A stretch of 64,000 nt of DNA, taken from contig NZ_RQPI01000014.1 of assembly GCF_003854965.1 (NCBI RefSeq), positions 54,856 through 118,855 of the forward strand, given 5' to 3'. Below, one piece after another: positions 41,378-50,195 of this stretch (within the stretch, counting starts at the first letter, position 1; each line of letters starts with the position of its first letter). This DNA is from Paenibacillus rhizophilus (lineage in GTDB: Bacteria > Bacillota > Bacilli > Paenibacillales > Paenibacillaceae). A program made the translations under genes and the position numbers. Below the pieces are notes generated by a model. The model saw nothing but the letters and a program-made list of their open reading frames with translations, was not told the origin of the DNA and did no database searches.

Positions 41378-43288
41378 TCACCTTCCTTCCAGCTCTTCCG
41401 GCTCGATATGCCAGCCGTGATCGTCGTACAGCGAACGCATCAGCATCGCTCCGAAAGTAATAAGAAGACCCAGCCCGGTCACAATGTAGTTGTTGAACAA
41501 AAAGCTGACAAATCCGCCGCCGAAATCGTCGCGGCTGAACATGAAGCCGAGCCCGGCGATAAAAATGCCCACCGACATGATGAACGGCAGCGGCGTCGCC
41601 GAAGGCATATGAATCGGCCCGATCGGCTCGGCAGGGGTCATCCCCTTGTTCCCCGCTACCTTCTCCTTCCAGAGAGCGTCAAGCCCGCGCACCAGCGGAG
41701 TCTGCTTGAAATTGTATTCCGGCGGCGGCGACGGGATGCTCCACTCCAGCGTGCGGCCGTCCTCCCAGGGATCGTTCGCCGCATCCATCGGCTTTCTTGA
41801 AGTGATCACGATATTGGCCAGGAAGATCAGCGTGCCGACGCCCATCAGTCCGGCCCCAATCGTGCTGACCAGATTTAGCGTGTCAAAATGCTGATTCGGC
41901 AGGTAGGTGAATACCCGGCGCTGCATGCCCATAAGGCCGAGAAAATGCTGAACGAAGAAGGTCAGATGAAAACCGGTGATGAACGTCCAGAAGGTCCATT
42001 TTCCCAAAGTCTCGCTCAGCATGCGCCCGAACATCTTGGGCCACCAGTAGTGCAGACCCGCGAACAGGCCCATCACAAGGCCGCCGACGATAACGTAATG
42101 GAAGTGCGCCACGACGAAATACGTATCGTGGAACTGGAAATCCGCGGGTGCAGATGCCAGCATAACGCCGGTCACGCCACCCATGGTGAACGTCGGAATG
42201 AAGCCGGAAGCGAACAGGTTCGGTGTGGTAAAGCGAACCGAACCGCCCCACATCGTGAACAGCCAGTTGAATATTTTGATCCCTGTCGGAACTGCGATCA
42301 GCATCGTCGATACGGCGAAGAGAGCGTTAGCCACAGGGCCAAGTCCGGTCGTGAACATATGATGCGCCCACACCATGAATCCGAGGAACGCGATCAGGAT
42401 CGTCGCGAACACCATGGAGCTGTAGCCGAACAGCCGCTTGCGGGCAAAGGTCGGAATAACCTCGGAGATGATGCCAAAGGCCGGGAGAATCAGAATATAG
42501 ACTTCGGGATGGCCGAAAATCCAGAAAATATGCTGCCAGAGCACCGGGCTGCCGCCCGCTCCGGGCTCGAAGAAGTTCGCGCCGAGTATCCGGTCGAAGG
42601 TCAGCAGCACAAGGCCGACGGTAATGGCGGGAAAAGCGAACAAAATAATGGCGGACGTAATAAACGTCGTCCAGGCGAACATCGGCATCCGCATAAACGA
42701 CATGCCCGGCGCGCGCATCGTAATGACGGTCGCCAAGAAGTTAATGCCGCCGATCAGGGTGCCCAGGCCGGCAATTTGCAGGCCGATGGTGTAAAAATCG
42801 ACGCCGTGCGTTCCGCTGTAAGCCGACGTTGACAGCGGCGTGTAGGACGTCCAGCCCGCATCGGGCGCCCCGCCCATAACCCAGCTGAGGTTAAGCAGCA
42901 CTCCGCCGAACAGAAACGTCCAGAAGCCCAGCGCGTTCAAAAAAGGGAAAGCGACGTCGCGCGCGCCGATCTGCAGCGGGATGACTGCGTTCATCAAGGC
43001 GAAAATAACCGGCATGACGCCAAGAAAGATCATCGTCGTGCCGTGCATCGTAATCAGTTCGTTGAAGGTCTGGGCGTCCAGAAAATTGTTCATCGGCTTA
43101 ATGAGCTGCCACCGGATAAGGAGCGCTTCAATCCCGCCTATCCCGAAAAAAAATCCGCCGGCCCACAGGTACAGAATGGCGATTTTTTTGTGATCGACGG
43201 TCGTAATCCAGTCCATCAGCCCGGTATGCCGCTTGACGCCGTGCCCGAGAGGTTTCGGGTGATCCAAGGTATGCGCTGCTTGAGCCAA
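41378..43288 (-). CDS. ctaD: cytochrome c oxidase subunit I (caa3)
   Basis: 636 residues, 12-14 helices. Heme and CuB ligands visible: TMHGTTMIFLG (His), WIFGHPEVYILILPAFG (cross-linked His-Tyr), VWAHHMFTTGL (CuB His-His), DTYFVVAHFHYV (heme His). K-channel residues are present. Reduces O2 and pumps protons. 48 bases after ctaC. Confidence 0.97.
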   Translation of the reverse strand: MAQAAHTLDHPKPLGHGVKRHTGLMDWITTVDHKKIAILYLWAGGFFFGIGGIEALLIRWQLIKPMNNFLDAQTFNELITMHGTTMIFLGVMPVIFALMNAVIPLQIGARDVAFPFLNALGFWTFLFGGVLLNLSWVMGGAPDAGWTSYTPLSTSAYSGTHGVDFYTIGLQIAGLGTLIGGINFLATVITMRAPGMSFMRMPMFAWTTFITSAIILFAFPAITVGLVLLTFDRILGANFFEPGAGGSPVLWQHIFWIFGHPEVYILILPAFGIISEVIPTFARKRLFGYSSMVFATILIAFLGFMVWAHHMFTTGLGPVANALFAVSTMLIAVPTGIKIFNWLFTMWGGSVRFTTPNLFASGFIPTFTMGGVTGVMLASAPADFQFHDTYFVVAHFHYVIVGGLVMGLFAGLHYWWPKMFGRMLSETLGKWTFWTFITGFHLTFFVQHFLGLMGMQRRVFTYLPNQHFDTLNLVSTIGAGLMGVGTLIFLANIVITSRKPMDAANDPWEDGRTLEWSIPSPPPEYNFKQTPLVRGLDALWKEKVAGNKGMTPAEPIGPIHMPSATPLPFIMSVGIFIAGLGFMFSRDDFGGGFVSFLFNNYIVTGLGLLITFGAMLMRSLYDDHGWHIEPEELEGR

Positions 43289-43336
43289 GGTTCGTACCCC
43301 CTTTTCAAATATACCGCTTGGTAAGGGCTGCCGTGA

Positions 43337-44383
43337 CTAGTTCAATTTATAGCCGGCCAAATAGTCGGCGATCCGATCGATTTCGTCGTCCGTCAGGCCC
43401 ATATCCTGTTTGGGGTCGGGCATAAGGTTGCCCGGCTTAACGCCTTGCGTATCATGCAGCCATGTCTTTAAATTCTCCTCCACGGGAGCGCCGTCCTGGC
43501 GGGTGTCGTCATTTAGCAGAATACCGGCCACCGATTCGCGGGAGCCGATGCCGGTCAGATTCGGTCCTACCGACAGCCCCTGATCGCCGACCGCGTGGCA
43601 TTTCAGGCACTGCTCCTTGAAGGTTTGGGCGAGCGCCGGATCTTCAGGAAGCACCGCGGGCGCTTTTTGCGCCTTTATCCACTGCTTAAATTCATCATTG
43701 CTAACCGCTTTCACTTTGAATTCCATGAACCCGTGGGAAGGTCCGCACAGCTCGGCGCATTTGCCGCGGTATACGCCTTCCTTCGGCGCGCTGAAGCTGA
43801 ACCGGTTAGTTGCTCCGGTCGGGTTGGTGTCGATTTTACCGGAAAGAGAGGGGACCCAGAAGGAATGCAGCACATCTTTTGTCGCCAGCTCAAAGGCAAT
43901 GTTCTTGCCTGCGGGAATAATGAGATCCTGCGCCGTCTTGATGCCGTAATCGGGGTATTCGAATTCCCACCAATACTGGTGGCCTGTCACTTTGACTTTG
44001 ATCGCGTTCTTGTCACCAGAATGATTGTCGCCCAGGGCGAATACCGTCCTCACCGTCGGAACCGCCAGCACGATAACGAGAATGAGCGGAATCACGGTCC
44101 AGAGCACTTCCAGCTTGAAGCTGCCCTCGATCTGTTCCGGAATTTCATTCTGCCCCGGCTTGCGGCGGAAACGGATCATTACATAAGCCGCGATGGAAAA
44201 AACGATCAGCAGCACGACAATCATGATGGAAATCGCAAGCTTCATAAGTCCCAGCGAGCTTTCCGCGGCCGGCCCCTGCGGCCTTAAGACCGAGAGGTCT
44301 TCCCGGCCGCAGCCGGCGAGAACCGTTCCGAAAACCGCGATCAGGGGAAGCAGCCGCCTTGCAGAGTGCCACGTTCTCATCAT
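43337..44383 (-). CDS. ctaC: cytochrome c oxidase subunit II with fused cytochrome c
   Basis: 348 residues. Lipobox LAGC, Cys25; two helices; CuA domain with SFWVPSLSGKID and CAELCGPSHGFMEF (Cys, Cys, His, Met); then a cytochrome c domain with CLKCH and the Met in GNLMPDPKQDMG. The fusion makes this a caa3-type enzyme. First gene of the operon; a consensus promoter lies 72-100 bases upstream. No ctaA/ctaB in this window. Confidence 0.96.
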   Translation of the reverse strand: MMRTWHSARRLLPLIAVFGTVLAGCGREDLSVLRPQGPAAESSLGLMKLAISIMIVVLLIVFSIAAYVMIRFRRKPGQNEIPEQIEGSFKLEVLWTVIPLILVIVLAVPTVRTVFALGDNHSGDKNAIKVKVTGHQYWWEFEYPDYGIKTAQDLIIPAGKNIAFELATKDVLHSFWVPSLSGKIDTNPTGATNRFSFSAPKEGVYRGKCAELCGPSHGFMEFKVKAVSNDEFKQWIKAQKAPAVLPEDPALAQTFKEQCLKCHAVGDQGLSVGPNLTGIGSRESVAGILLNDDTRQDGAPVEENLKTWLHDTQGVKPGNLMPDPKQDMGLTDDEIDRIADYLAGYKLN

Positions 44384-44454
44384 AGATCAACCCCGCTTTT
44401 TCCGATTTCAATTAGGTTACTTATCCTGCGCTGTCAATTATAACAATCACTATT

Positions 44455-44483
44455 AATATAATTTTCAGGGTCTGTTTTGTCAA
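44455..44483 (-). promoter_or_regulatory. sigma-A promoter of ctaCDEF
   Basis: Minus strand TTGACA (44478-44483), 17-base spacer, TATATT (44455-44460). Confidence 0.8.
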
Positions 44484-44728
44484 TCGTTCACAACTATTTC
44501 AAAATAAGAAAAAAGCTTGTCAATTCAGTATTTGCAATCGGTTTCTGAAAGCGGTATTATTAATAATGGATGTGTGTCAGCGCTTACAAATTCCTTTTTC
44601 CCTAATATTCATTTGACAAATTATCGGGCTTTGAATCCATGAGCTTACATGAAGCACAAAAAAACCGTTCTCTGCGGCATACGCAAATCACGGTTTATAG
44701 AATCCTTTCGGAATTAACAGATGGACGG

Positions 44729-44917
44729 TTAAGAGACAGACGAATTCATTCTTACGAGTTCATGCTCCACGACCATGGTGAGTTCTTCCTCATAGCCTCC
44801 CGTTATCCGGTATTTACGGACATACTCTTTGACGAATTTCTTCGGATCCTTGGGTCGGAAAATACGTGTCATTTCCCGCAGACTTTCCTTGACTTCGTTG
44901 TGACCTTTGCTTGCCAT
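44729..44917 (-). CDS. hypothetical 62-residue basic protein
   Basis: MASKGHNEVKESLREMTRIF, a Lys/Arg-rich middle (RPKDPKKFVKEYVRKYR) and MVVEHELVRMN. ATG at 44917 with GGGAGG 9 bases upstream. No helix is hydrophobic enough to be membrane. Not recognised. It is the first gene after a ~290-base leader with a pseudoknot, so its level may be controlled by that RNA. 44640-44728 shows nothing clear. Confidence 0.65.
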   Translation of the reverse strand: MASKGHNEVKESLREMTRIFRPKDPKKFVKEYVRKYRITGGYEEELTMVVEHELVRMNSSVS

Positions 44918-45009
44918 GATCAGTTCCCTCCCAAAACATTGAAAATGAATGCTCCGTTGTAGAGAATGCATGATGAAAAGTCCGCCATAACTTCGAAATG
45001 CAAGGGCGC

Positions 45010-45206
45010 GTAAATGCCATAAGACCGAATGCCGCTTGCATTTATCGATCCTCCGCGATCAGCCGGCAGGAGCCAGGACCTTCGTATCGGAATCGGTGAA
45101 GCAGGTTCGTCGCGATTTGGGCTGAGAGTTTCCGGTGTTAATTAACACCTTGACACTGTGATTACCCGAAAAGCCAAGTCTTTGAATCACTCCTTTCGGG
45201 CTTTAT
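45010..45206 (-). ncRNA. structured leader RNA, possible riboswitch
   Basis: An extended -10 (TGATACAAT, 45213-45221) starts an RNA with an H-type pseudoknot: CCCGAAA (45194-45200) pairs with TTTCGGG (45165-45171), and GTGATT (45185-45190) with AATCAC (45158-45163). A GGTGTTAATTAACACC hairpin follows (45136-45151), then GAAACTCTCAGCCC and CGACGAACCTGC. These last texts, with CGGGTAATC, resemble the ydaO c-di-AMP riboswitch but do not fit it fully. Rest of 45207-45511 shows no gene. Confidence 0.4.
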
Positions 45207-45511
45207 CGTTTTATTGTATCATATTCCCGCCCAACTTCCACCTTTCCCGTAAAATGCCTACATGGTAAATTTTTTTTACGAATCTTTTGGAACGTACGTT
45301 CTACTACAGCATAAATTCTCTGCAGCGGATAAGTCAAGTGTGAGAATTTCTGAAAATAATTGGTTAACCTATATTAAAAAGTTGAAAATTCAGCACATAG
45401 CACAGCACCCGATTGACGAAACCATGACCTCTACGTCGGGGCCGGGAAGGGGAACGCCATGTATACACAGTTGCTGACTTCGTTGATAAGGTCCAACATG
45501 AGGAGCGCTCC

Positions 45512-46540
45512 ATGAAACCGGCGGTGACCTTGCTTCGCTCTCCGCATGCCTCCGTCCCCTACATTCCCATGGCGAAGCCCGAAGATACGGGAACCTGCGC
45601 GGAGCGGCTGGAACAGGCCCATCAGACCGCGCTGCGGGAATATCCGAAAATGCATAGCATGCTTATCGCGCGCCGCGGCCGATTAATTTGGGAGCGATAT
45701 TACAGCGAAGGACACGCCGCCCTGTTGAACGATCTCCGCTCGGCCACGAAGAGCGTTACTTCTCTGCTGGCCGGAATAGCAATCGGAAGAGGAGATATGC
45801 CGGAACCCGGCGTTCCCGTTATCGAGGCGCTGGGGGAGCATGTCCCTTACCTGCATTCGGAGCAGCTGCCGATGATTACGCTCAGACATCTGCTGACGAT
45901 GACCTCGGGCTTCGGCTGGAAGACCGGCAAAAGGCTCGGCGAGCCGCTGATCCACAAGTTTCACCGCAGCCGCCGCTGGGGTTCCTTTGCGCTCGGCCTG
46001 CCGATCGTGCCGGAGAACATCGGCACCTTTCAGTACCGCAGCCCCGATTCGCATCTGATCTCCATGATGCTGACGGAATCGACGGGCCATGACGCCTTCG
46101 CCTATGCCATGGACCATTTGTTTGCCCCTTTGGGCATCGCGCACGCCGCCTGGCTGCCGAGTCCCGAAGGCCACAGCATGGGCCATATCGGCCTGCATTT
46201 GACCTCGCGCGACATGGCCAAAATCGGCCTTTGCCTTCTGGACGGCGGCATGTACGCTGGGCGGCAGGTCATCCCGGCCAATTGGCTGGACCAGGCGCTG
46301 ACCGCCCAGACTGCCGGCTACCCGGCATACGGCGATTACGGCTTTCAATTCTGGACCGGCACCATGTCGGGACAGCCGTTCTCGCTGGCCCACGGGCACG
46401 GGGGACAGCAGATTCTGCTGCTGCCGAAGCTCTCCGCCGTCATCGTCTTTACGGCGGAGAGCAGGACCAGCCACTGGAAGCATCCCCGGAAACTGGTTGA
46501 AAAATACATTATTCCGGCATTGGCAGACGGCGGACGGTAA
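45512..46540 (+). CDS. serine hydrolase, beta-lactamase/PBP4* fold
   Basis: 342 residues. Ser77-Ala-Thr-Lys80 (SxxK), YRSPDSH (YxS/N) and HGHGG in place of KTG. No signal peptide, so cytoplasmic or released without Sec. Class C-like hydrolases of this kind are esterases or peptidases; substrate unknown. GAGGAG is 6 bases before the ATG. Confidence 0.9.
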   Translation: MKPAVTLLRSPHASVPYIPMAKPEDTGTCAERLEQAHQTALREYPKMHSMLIARRGRLIWERYYSEGHAALLNDLRSATKSVTSLLAGIAIGRGDMPEPGVPVIEALGEHVPYLHSEQLPMITLRHLLTMTSGFGWKTGKRLGEPLIHKFHRSRRWGSFALGLPIVPENIGTFQYRSPDSHLISMMLTESTGHDAFAYAMDHLFAPLGIAHAAWLPSPEGHSMGHIGLHLTSRDMAKIGLCLLDGGMYAGRQVIPANWLDQALTAQTAGYPAYGDYGFQFWTGTMSGQPFSLAHGHGGQQILLLPKLSAVIVFTAESRTSHWKHPRKLVEKYIIPALADGGR

Positions 46541-46675
46541 TAGGCAATGGCAGACAGTTGGCGGCTGCCGGAGCGGAATGGTTACAGGAACACCCGGCGG
46601 CGAATCACCGGGATAGCGGGCTGAATTAGCGAGAGGATTTAACGGGATGAATGGGCTGGGCTGATTAGAAGGGTT

Positions 46676-46818
46676 GATCAGCAGGCGCTGAGGCGGGTTG
46701 GCGAGATGGATCAGCAAGATAGGCATGACGGAGACGGTTTGGCAGGATGAATCAACAGGCGCTGAGGCGGGTTGGCGAGATGGACAGCAGGATAGGCATG
46801 GCGGATTGGCAGGATGGC
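46676..46818. repeat. two-unit ~70-bp direct repeat
   Basis: TCAGCAGGCGCTGAGGCGGG (from 46678) and TCAACAGGCGCTGAGGCGGG (from 46751), both ending near GGCAGGATG; the second unit lacks a few bases. No gene in 46541-46944. Confidence 0.8.
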
Positions 46819-46944
46819 GGCAGGCGTCAAGCGGACGCTGCTCATACTTTGTCCGCCCCGCTCATACGCTTGTATAGAGGAAGCGCCCGTGTAAGGCCTA
46901 TGCCCGCGGGTGCTTTCTGTTCATATGACAGGAGAGTGAAGCCC

Positions 46945-47283
46945 TTGTCCCCTTTTCGTTCATCCGTCGGCTTGCCGGATTATATTGCGGCTGCCCTGTG
47001 CTATCTATTCCCTTTCGCCGGAGGCATCGTCTTTCTTGCCCTGGAGAAGCGCAGCCGGTTCGTGCTATTCCACTCCCTCCAGTCGTTATTGGCCTACGGC
47101 GCGCTGATGGTCGGCCATGTTCTGGCCGGTCTGCTGCCTTTCATCGGCCCGCTGCTTGCGGCGCTCATCTTCCTGTGCAGCTTCGGAATCTGGCTGCTGA
47201 TGACCTATCATGCCCTCCGGGGCAACTGGTATAAGCTGCCCTGGGCCGGCGATATCTCGGAGCGGCAGCTGCGTCGTCTGTAA
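46945..47283 (+). CDS. DUF4870-like small membrane protein
   Basis: 112 residues, three helices (YIAAALCYLFPFAGGIVFLAL; HVLAGLLPFIGPLLAALIFL; FGIWLLMTYHALRGN) with the DUF4870 text KRSRFVLFHSLQSLLAYG. TTG start with AGGAG 10 bases upstream; the longer frame to 46747 runs over a repeat and is not used. Function unknown. Confidence 0.8.
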   Translation: MSPFRSSVGLPDYIAAALCYLFPFAGGIVFLALEKRSRFVLFHSLQSLLAYGALMVGHVLAGLLPFIGPLLAALIFLCSFGIWLLMTYHALRGNWYKLPWAGDISERQLRRL

Positions 47284-47293
47284 GCTCTTTTCG

Positions 47294-47368
47294 CTTCATG
47301 AAAGGATTCCCCTTAGTCCCTTCCTTTCGATACTCATGAAAAGGATTCCTTTTTGTCTCTTCCCTTCG
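47294..47368. repeat. two-unit 36-bp direct repeat
   Basis: CATGAAAGGATTCCCCTTAG (47297) and CATGAAAAGGATTCCTTTTT (47335), each ending TTC(C)CTTTCG/CCCTTCG, before the lipid kinase gene. Confidence 0.6.
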
Positions 47369-47417
47369 TTACAATGGAAGAGCACAACAGCATGAATTTG
47401 GGCCTGGGGGAAAATGA

Positions 47418-48377
47418 ATGTACTTGTTTGTTATCAATCCGCGTTCCGGCGGAGGAGCCGGGCAGAGGTCCTGGCTGCGGATCGAGAGGCTGCTGAAAGA
47501 GCGGGCAGCGGAGTATGAAGCGTTGCACACCGAGAGCGCGTCAAGCGCCGGCAGTGATGTGATGCAGGCGCTCTCGGGCCGGGAGCACTGGAGCGCCTGT
47601 GTAGTGATCGGCGGGGACGGAACGATACACAGCGTGCTGGAGGCGCTGAGAACACGCGGCGTTCCGCTCGGTATCGTGCCTGCGGGCTCCGGAAACGACA
47701 CCGCGCGCGCCTTCGGCATTCCGCTGGAGCCGAAGGCCGCGCTCGATGCTGCGCTGGGCGGTATCCGCGTTCCGGTCGATCTGCTGGCCGGGAACGGCTA
47801 TACGCTGACCGCCGTCGCCAGCGGATTCGACGCCCAGGTCGCCGAGAATGTCAATGCCAGCCGGTACAAACGGGTGTGCAACGCCCTGCACGCGGGGCGG
47901 CTGGCCTATCTGATCGGCATTCTGCATACGCTGATCACCTTTAAGCCTTGCCGGGCCAGCATCGTCTGCGACGGGCAGGAGCATACCTTCGAGGACGTCT
48001 GGCTCGCGTCCGTCTGCAACCTGCCAAGCTACGGCGGCGGGCTGCTCATCGCGCCGCAGGCAAGGCCGGACGACGGCCGGCTCGACGTCTGCGTCGTGTA
48101 CGGGTGCAGCCGCATGCAGCTGCTGCGGCTGTTCCCGACGGTGCTGAAGGGCAGCCATGTCTCGCTGCCCTTCGTGACGATGCTGCGCGGGACAAGCGCA
48201 GCCGTCAGCTTCGAGCGCGAGCGGCCGGCGATCGGCGACGGCGAGAGCCTCGGCCGCGGCGCGCTGGCCGTGCGCTGCGAGCCGGGGGCGCTGACCGTGC
48301 TGGCGCCCCGGGCCTGGGCAGCCGCGGACCCGGCGCCCCAGGCCCAGGTGGGCGCAGGCCGCGAGGGCGGCGCTTGA
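47418..48377 (+). CDS. diacylglycerol/lipid kinase (YegS/DagK family)
   Basis: 319 residues. VINPRSGGGAG at 5-15, GGDGT at 65-69, PAGSGNDTARAFG near 92-104, SYGGGLLIAPQARPDDGRLDV. Phosphorylates diacylglycerol or a related lipid at the inner membrane face. The last ~30 residues are Ala/Pro/Gly-rich. SD GGGGG 7 bases from the ATG. Confidence 0.92.
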   Translation: MYLFVINPRSGGGAGQRSWLRIERLLKERAAEYEALHTESASSAGSDVMQALSGREHWSACVVIGGDGTIHSVLEALRTRGVPLGIVPAGSGNDTARAFGIPLEPKAALDAALGGIRVPVDLLAGNGYTLTAVASGFDAQVAENVNASRYKRVCNALHAGRLAYLIGILHTLITFKPCRASIVCDGQEHTFEDVWLASVCNLPSYGGGLLIAPQARPDDGRLDVCVVYGCSRMQLLRLFPTVLKGSHVSLPFVTMLRGTSAAVSFERERPAIGDGESLGRGALAVRCEPGALTVLAPRAWAAADPAPQAQVGAGREGGA

Positions 48378-48399
48378 CGCAGGCGGCGCAGACCGGGGC

Positions 48400-48444
48400 C
48401 AGGCCGGCGGAGCGCAAGCCAGGTCAGGCCGGCGGAGCGCAAGC
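48400..48444. repeat. 25-bp tandem repeat
   Basis: CAGGCCGGCGGAGCGCAAGC at 48400-48419 and 48425-48444. Nearby ATCTCCGGCCTG is also repeated twice (about 48501 and 48523). Confidence 0.8.
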
Positions 48445-48588
48445 GTGCAGGAAGGCGCCTCCGCACGCCGGACACGGTCGCCGGAGGCCGGGAAGGTCTC
48501 ATCTCCGGCCTGCTGGCCCTTATCTCCGGCCTGGGGGCCTTCCCGCCTCCCGGCTTACAACGCCCTCCCCGGAAGCGTTAACAGAACA

Positions 48589-48640
48589 GCAGCCGTTATG
48601 AACGGGCAATTTCCGCCCCCCATAACGGCTGCTTATTTCT
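48589..48640 (+). terminator. Rho-independent terminator
   Basis: GCAGCCGTTATG (48589-48600)/CATAACGGCTGC (48621-48632), inner GGGC/GCCC, then TTATTTCTT; ends the lipid kinase transcript. Confidence 0.8.
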
Positions 48641-48714
48641 TGCGTGTCCATTGCCCCGGGTACCAATTACATGAGGAATCCAACTTCCCGGCCGAAAACG
48701 GGGTGGCCTTGGGG

Positions 48715-48905
48715 ATTACAGGGAAAAACTCCCTCTAATTTTAGCATCCATCTTCTTTTTATTGATTTAGAAGGAATTTCTCCGTCTAAATTCGGGGAAA
48801 AAGGCTGGAAAAGAGGTTTTCGCTCAAAATAAAAGGAGAATTTCCCTTTACCCTCCCGAAAAGAGCGATTTACTCTAAAATAAGCGGGACTTTTTCCCTG
48901 TAATG
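48715..48905. repeat. dispersed short repeat family, cluster B
   Basis: AAGGAATTTCTCC, AAAAGGAGAATTTCCC and AAGCGGGACTTTTTCCC segments spaced 45-50 bases; match cluster A near 40 kb. Confidence 0.6.
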
Positions 48906-48998
48906 GCAGCAAGCGCACACATGGATCGCTCCCTTTGCCCTTTCTTCTGATAACCACCGCCCGAGTCCTCAGTGCGCTGAATCAAACGGGTTCACCTA

Positions 48999-49175
48999 GC
49001 GACTTCCCTGCGATCAGCCAGACCGGCTGCTGGGCCGAGGCGTCACGGCCTCGGCACCGTCTTACCCCAGCGCCTTCCCGGCCATCGCTCAGCCCGGCTA
49101 CCGTGGCGAGGCGCCTCTGCCTCGCCACCGTCTCGCCCCGCGCGTCCCCGGTGCATGGCTCGGACCGGCCTACAC
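48999..49175. repeat. 71-bp direct repeat, 2.5 units, with hairpins
   Basis: Units begin at 48999, 49070 and 49140. Each full unit holds a stem: GCCGAGGC/GCCTCGGC, then GTGGCGAGGC/GCCTCGCCAC. Stem sequence differs but pairing is kept. The third, partial unit runs into the xpt stop. Confidence 0.75.
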
Positions 49176-49748
49176 CTCCCCGACAAAAACCACCCTCTCG
49201 TCCTCCAACGATGCGATACGCACCAGCGACTCCACCCGGTAGCCCGCCTTCAGCAGCAGGTCGCGCCCCGGCTGGAACGACTTCTCAATCACGATGCCGA
49301 TTCCGGCCACCGCGGCGCCGGCCTGCTCCACAATCCGTGCCAGGCCGAAGGCGGCCTCGCCGTTGGCCAGGAAATCGTCAACGATCAGCACCCGTTCGCC
49401 GGGAGCGATGAACTTTTTGGAGACGGTAATTTCGTTGGTCTCTCTTTTGGTGAATGAGTAGACCTTCTCCACGTATATATCCTCCGTCAAGGTCAGAGAC
49501 TTCTGCTTGCGGGCGAATATAAGCGGGACTTCAAGCTCCAGCGCCGTCATAATGCCCGGAGCGATGCCCGAGGATTCGATAGTCAGCACCTTCGTAATCT
49601 TTTCCTCCGCAAACAACGCCTTGAACTCGCGTCCGATTTCACGCATCAGGAACGGGTCCATCTGGTGATTCAAAAAAGAGTCCACCTTCAAGACACCCTT
49701 GGCGAGCACAATGCCTTCATTTATCACCTTTTGCTTCAAGAGCTTCAT
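49170..49748 (-). CDS. xpt: xanthine phosphoribosyltransferase
   Basis: 192 residues (family ~194). MKLLKQKVINEGIVLAKGVLKVDSFLNHQMDP at the start, PRPP loop ERVLIVDDFLANGEA at about 122-136. Converts xanthine and PRPP to XMP. ATG at 49748 with AAGGAGGAG; an upstream extension in frame has no SD. No purine riboswitch is seen upstream. Confidence 0.95.
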   Translation of the reverse strand: MKLLKQKVINEGIVLAKGVLKVDSFLNHQMDPFLMREIGREFKALFAEEKITKVLTIESSGIAPGIMTALELEVPLIFARKQKSLTLTEDIYVEKVYSFTKRETNEITVSKKFIAPGERVLIVDDFLANGEAAFGLARIVEQAGAAVAGIGIVIEKSFQPGRDLLLKAGYRVESLVRIASLEDERVVFVGEV

Positions 49749-49788
49749 ATGTACTCCTCCTTCTTTATCCTGATTCATTCGGCTGCAG

Positions 49789-49836
49789 GAAAGGCCCATT
49801 CTCCCTCAGGTCCAGCGAGGAGAAAATGGGCCTTTC
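49789..49836. terminator. hairpin between xpt and the upstream gene
   Basis: GAAAGGCCCATT-CTCC pairs with GGAG-AAAATGGGCCTTTC; weak T-run (TTTC). Probably ends the leftward transcript from 50151. Confidence 0.5.
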
Positions 49837-49845
49837 GCGGCCGGC

Positions 49846-50151
49846 TCAAAGACCTGGCGGCTTCGGCGGCAGCAGGTTGCTGACGATCGATTTCAAATCA
49901 TGATCTTCCCCGGATTTTTTGCCATCCGCGTCATAGCCGGTTATCCGGATCTCGGAATATTCGGCACCCGGGTCCACCGGCTTGAATATCAACTTCTCCC
50001 GGTCGTCCAGCCTTACATTGAACTTCATGTCCTTAAACATCTCGATCAGCTGGCTCTCGGACGGAGCCGTTCCCTCGTCAAGAAACAGCAGACCCCTCAG
50101 CGATTTCGGCCCTTTCGAATGCAGCACTTCAAAATGTACGATACACTCCAC
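49846..50151 (-). CDS. hypothetical 101-residue protein
   Basis: Acidic, soluble; MECIVHFEVLHSKGPKSLRG, ends NLLPPKPPGL. GTG start with GGGAGGTGA 6 bases upstream. No family recognised. Lies 44 bases after the TrmB-type gene, likely cotranscribed. Confidence 0.75.
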   Translation of the reverse strand: MECIVHFEVLHSKGPKSLRGLLFLDEGTAPSESQLIEMFKDMKFNVRLDDREKLIFKPVDPGAEYSEIRITGYDADGKKSGEDHDLKSIVSNLLPPKPPGL

Positions 50152-50195
50152 TCTTCTTCACCTCCCTGGCGTGATTTGGCATATTCCGGTTCAGG

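Noticed and set aside
45108..45125. GGGCTGAGAG on the + strand, like a TPP riboswitch core
   Set aside because: The second TPP core (ACCTGATC and following) is absent, and the pseudoknot is formed by the opposite strand.
46676..46818. Repeat pair considered as a CRISPR remnant
   Set aside because: Only two adjacent units with no spacers and no cas genes.
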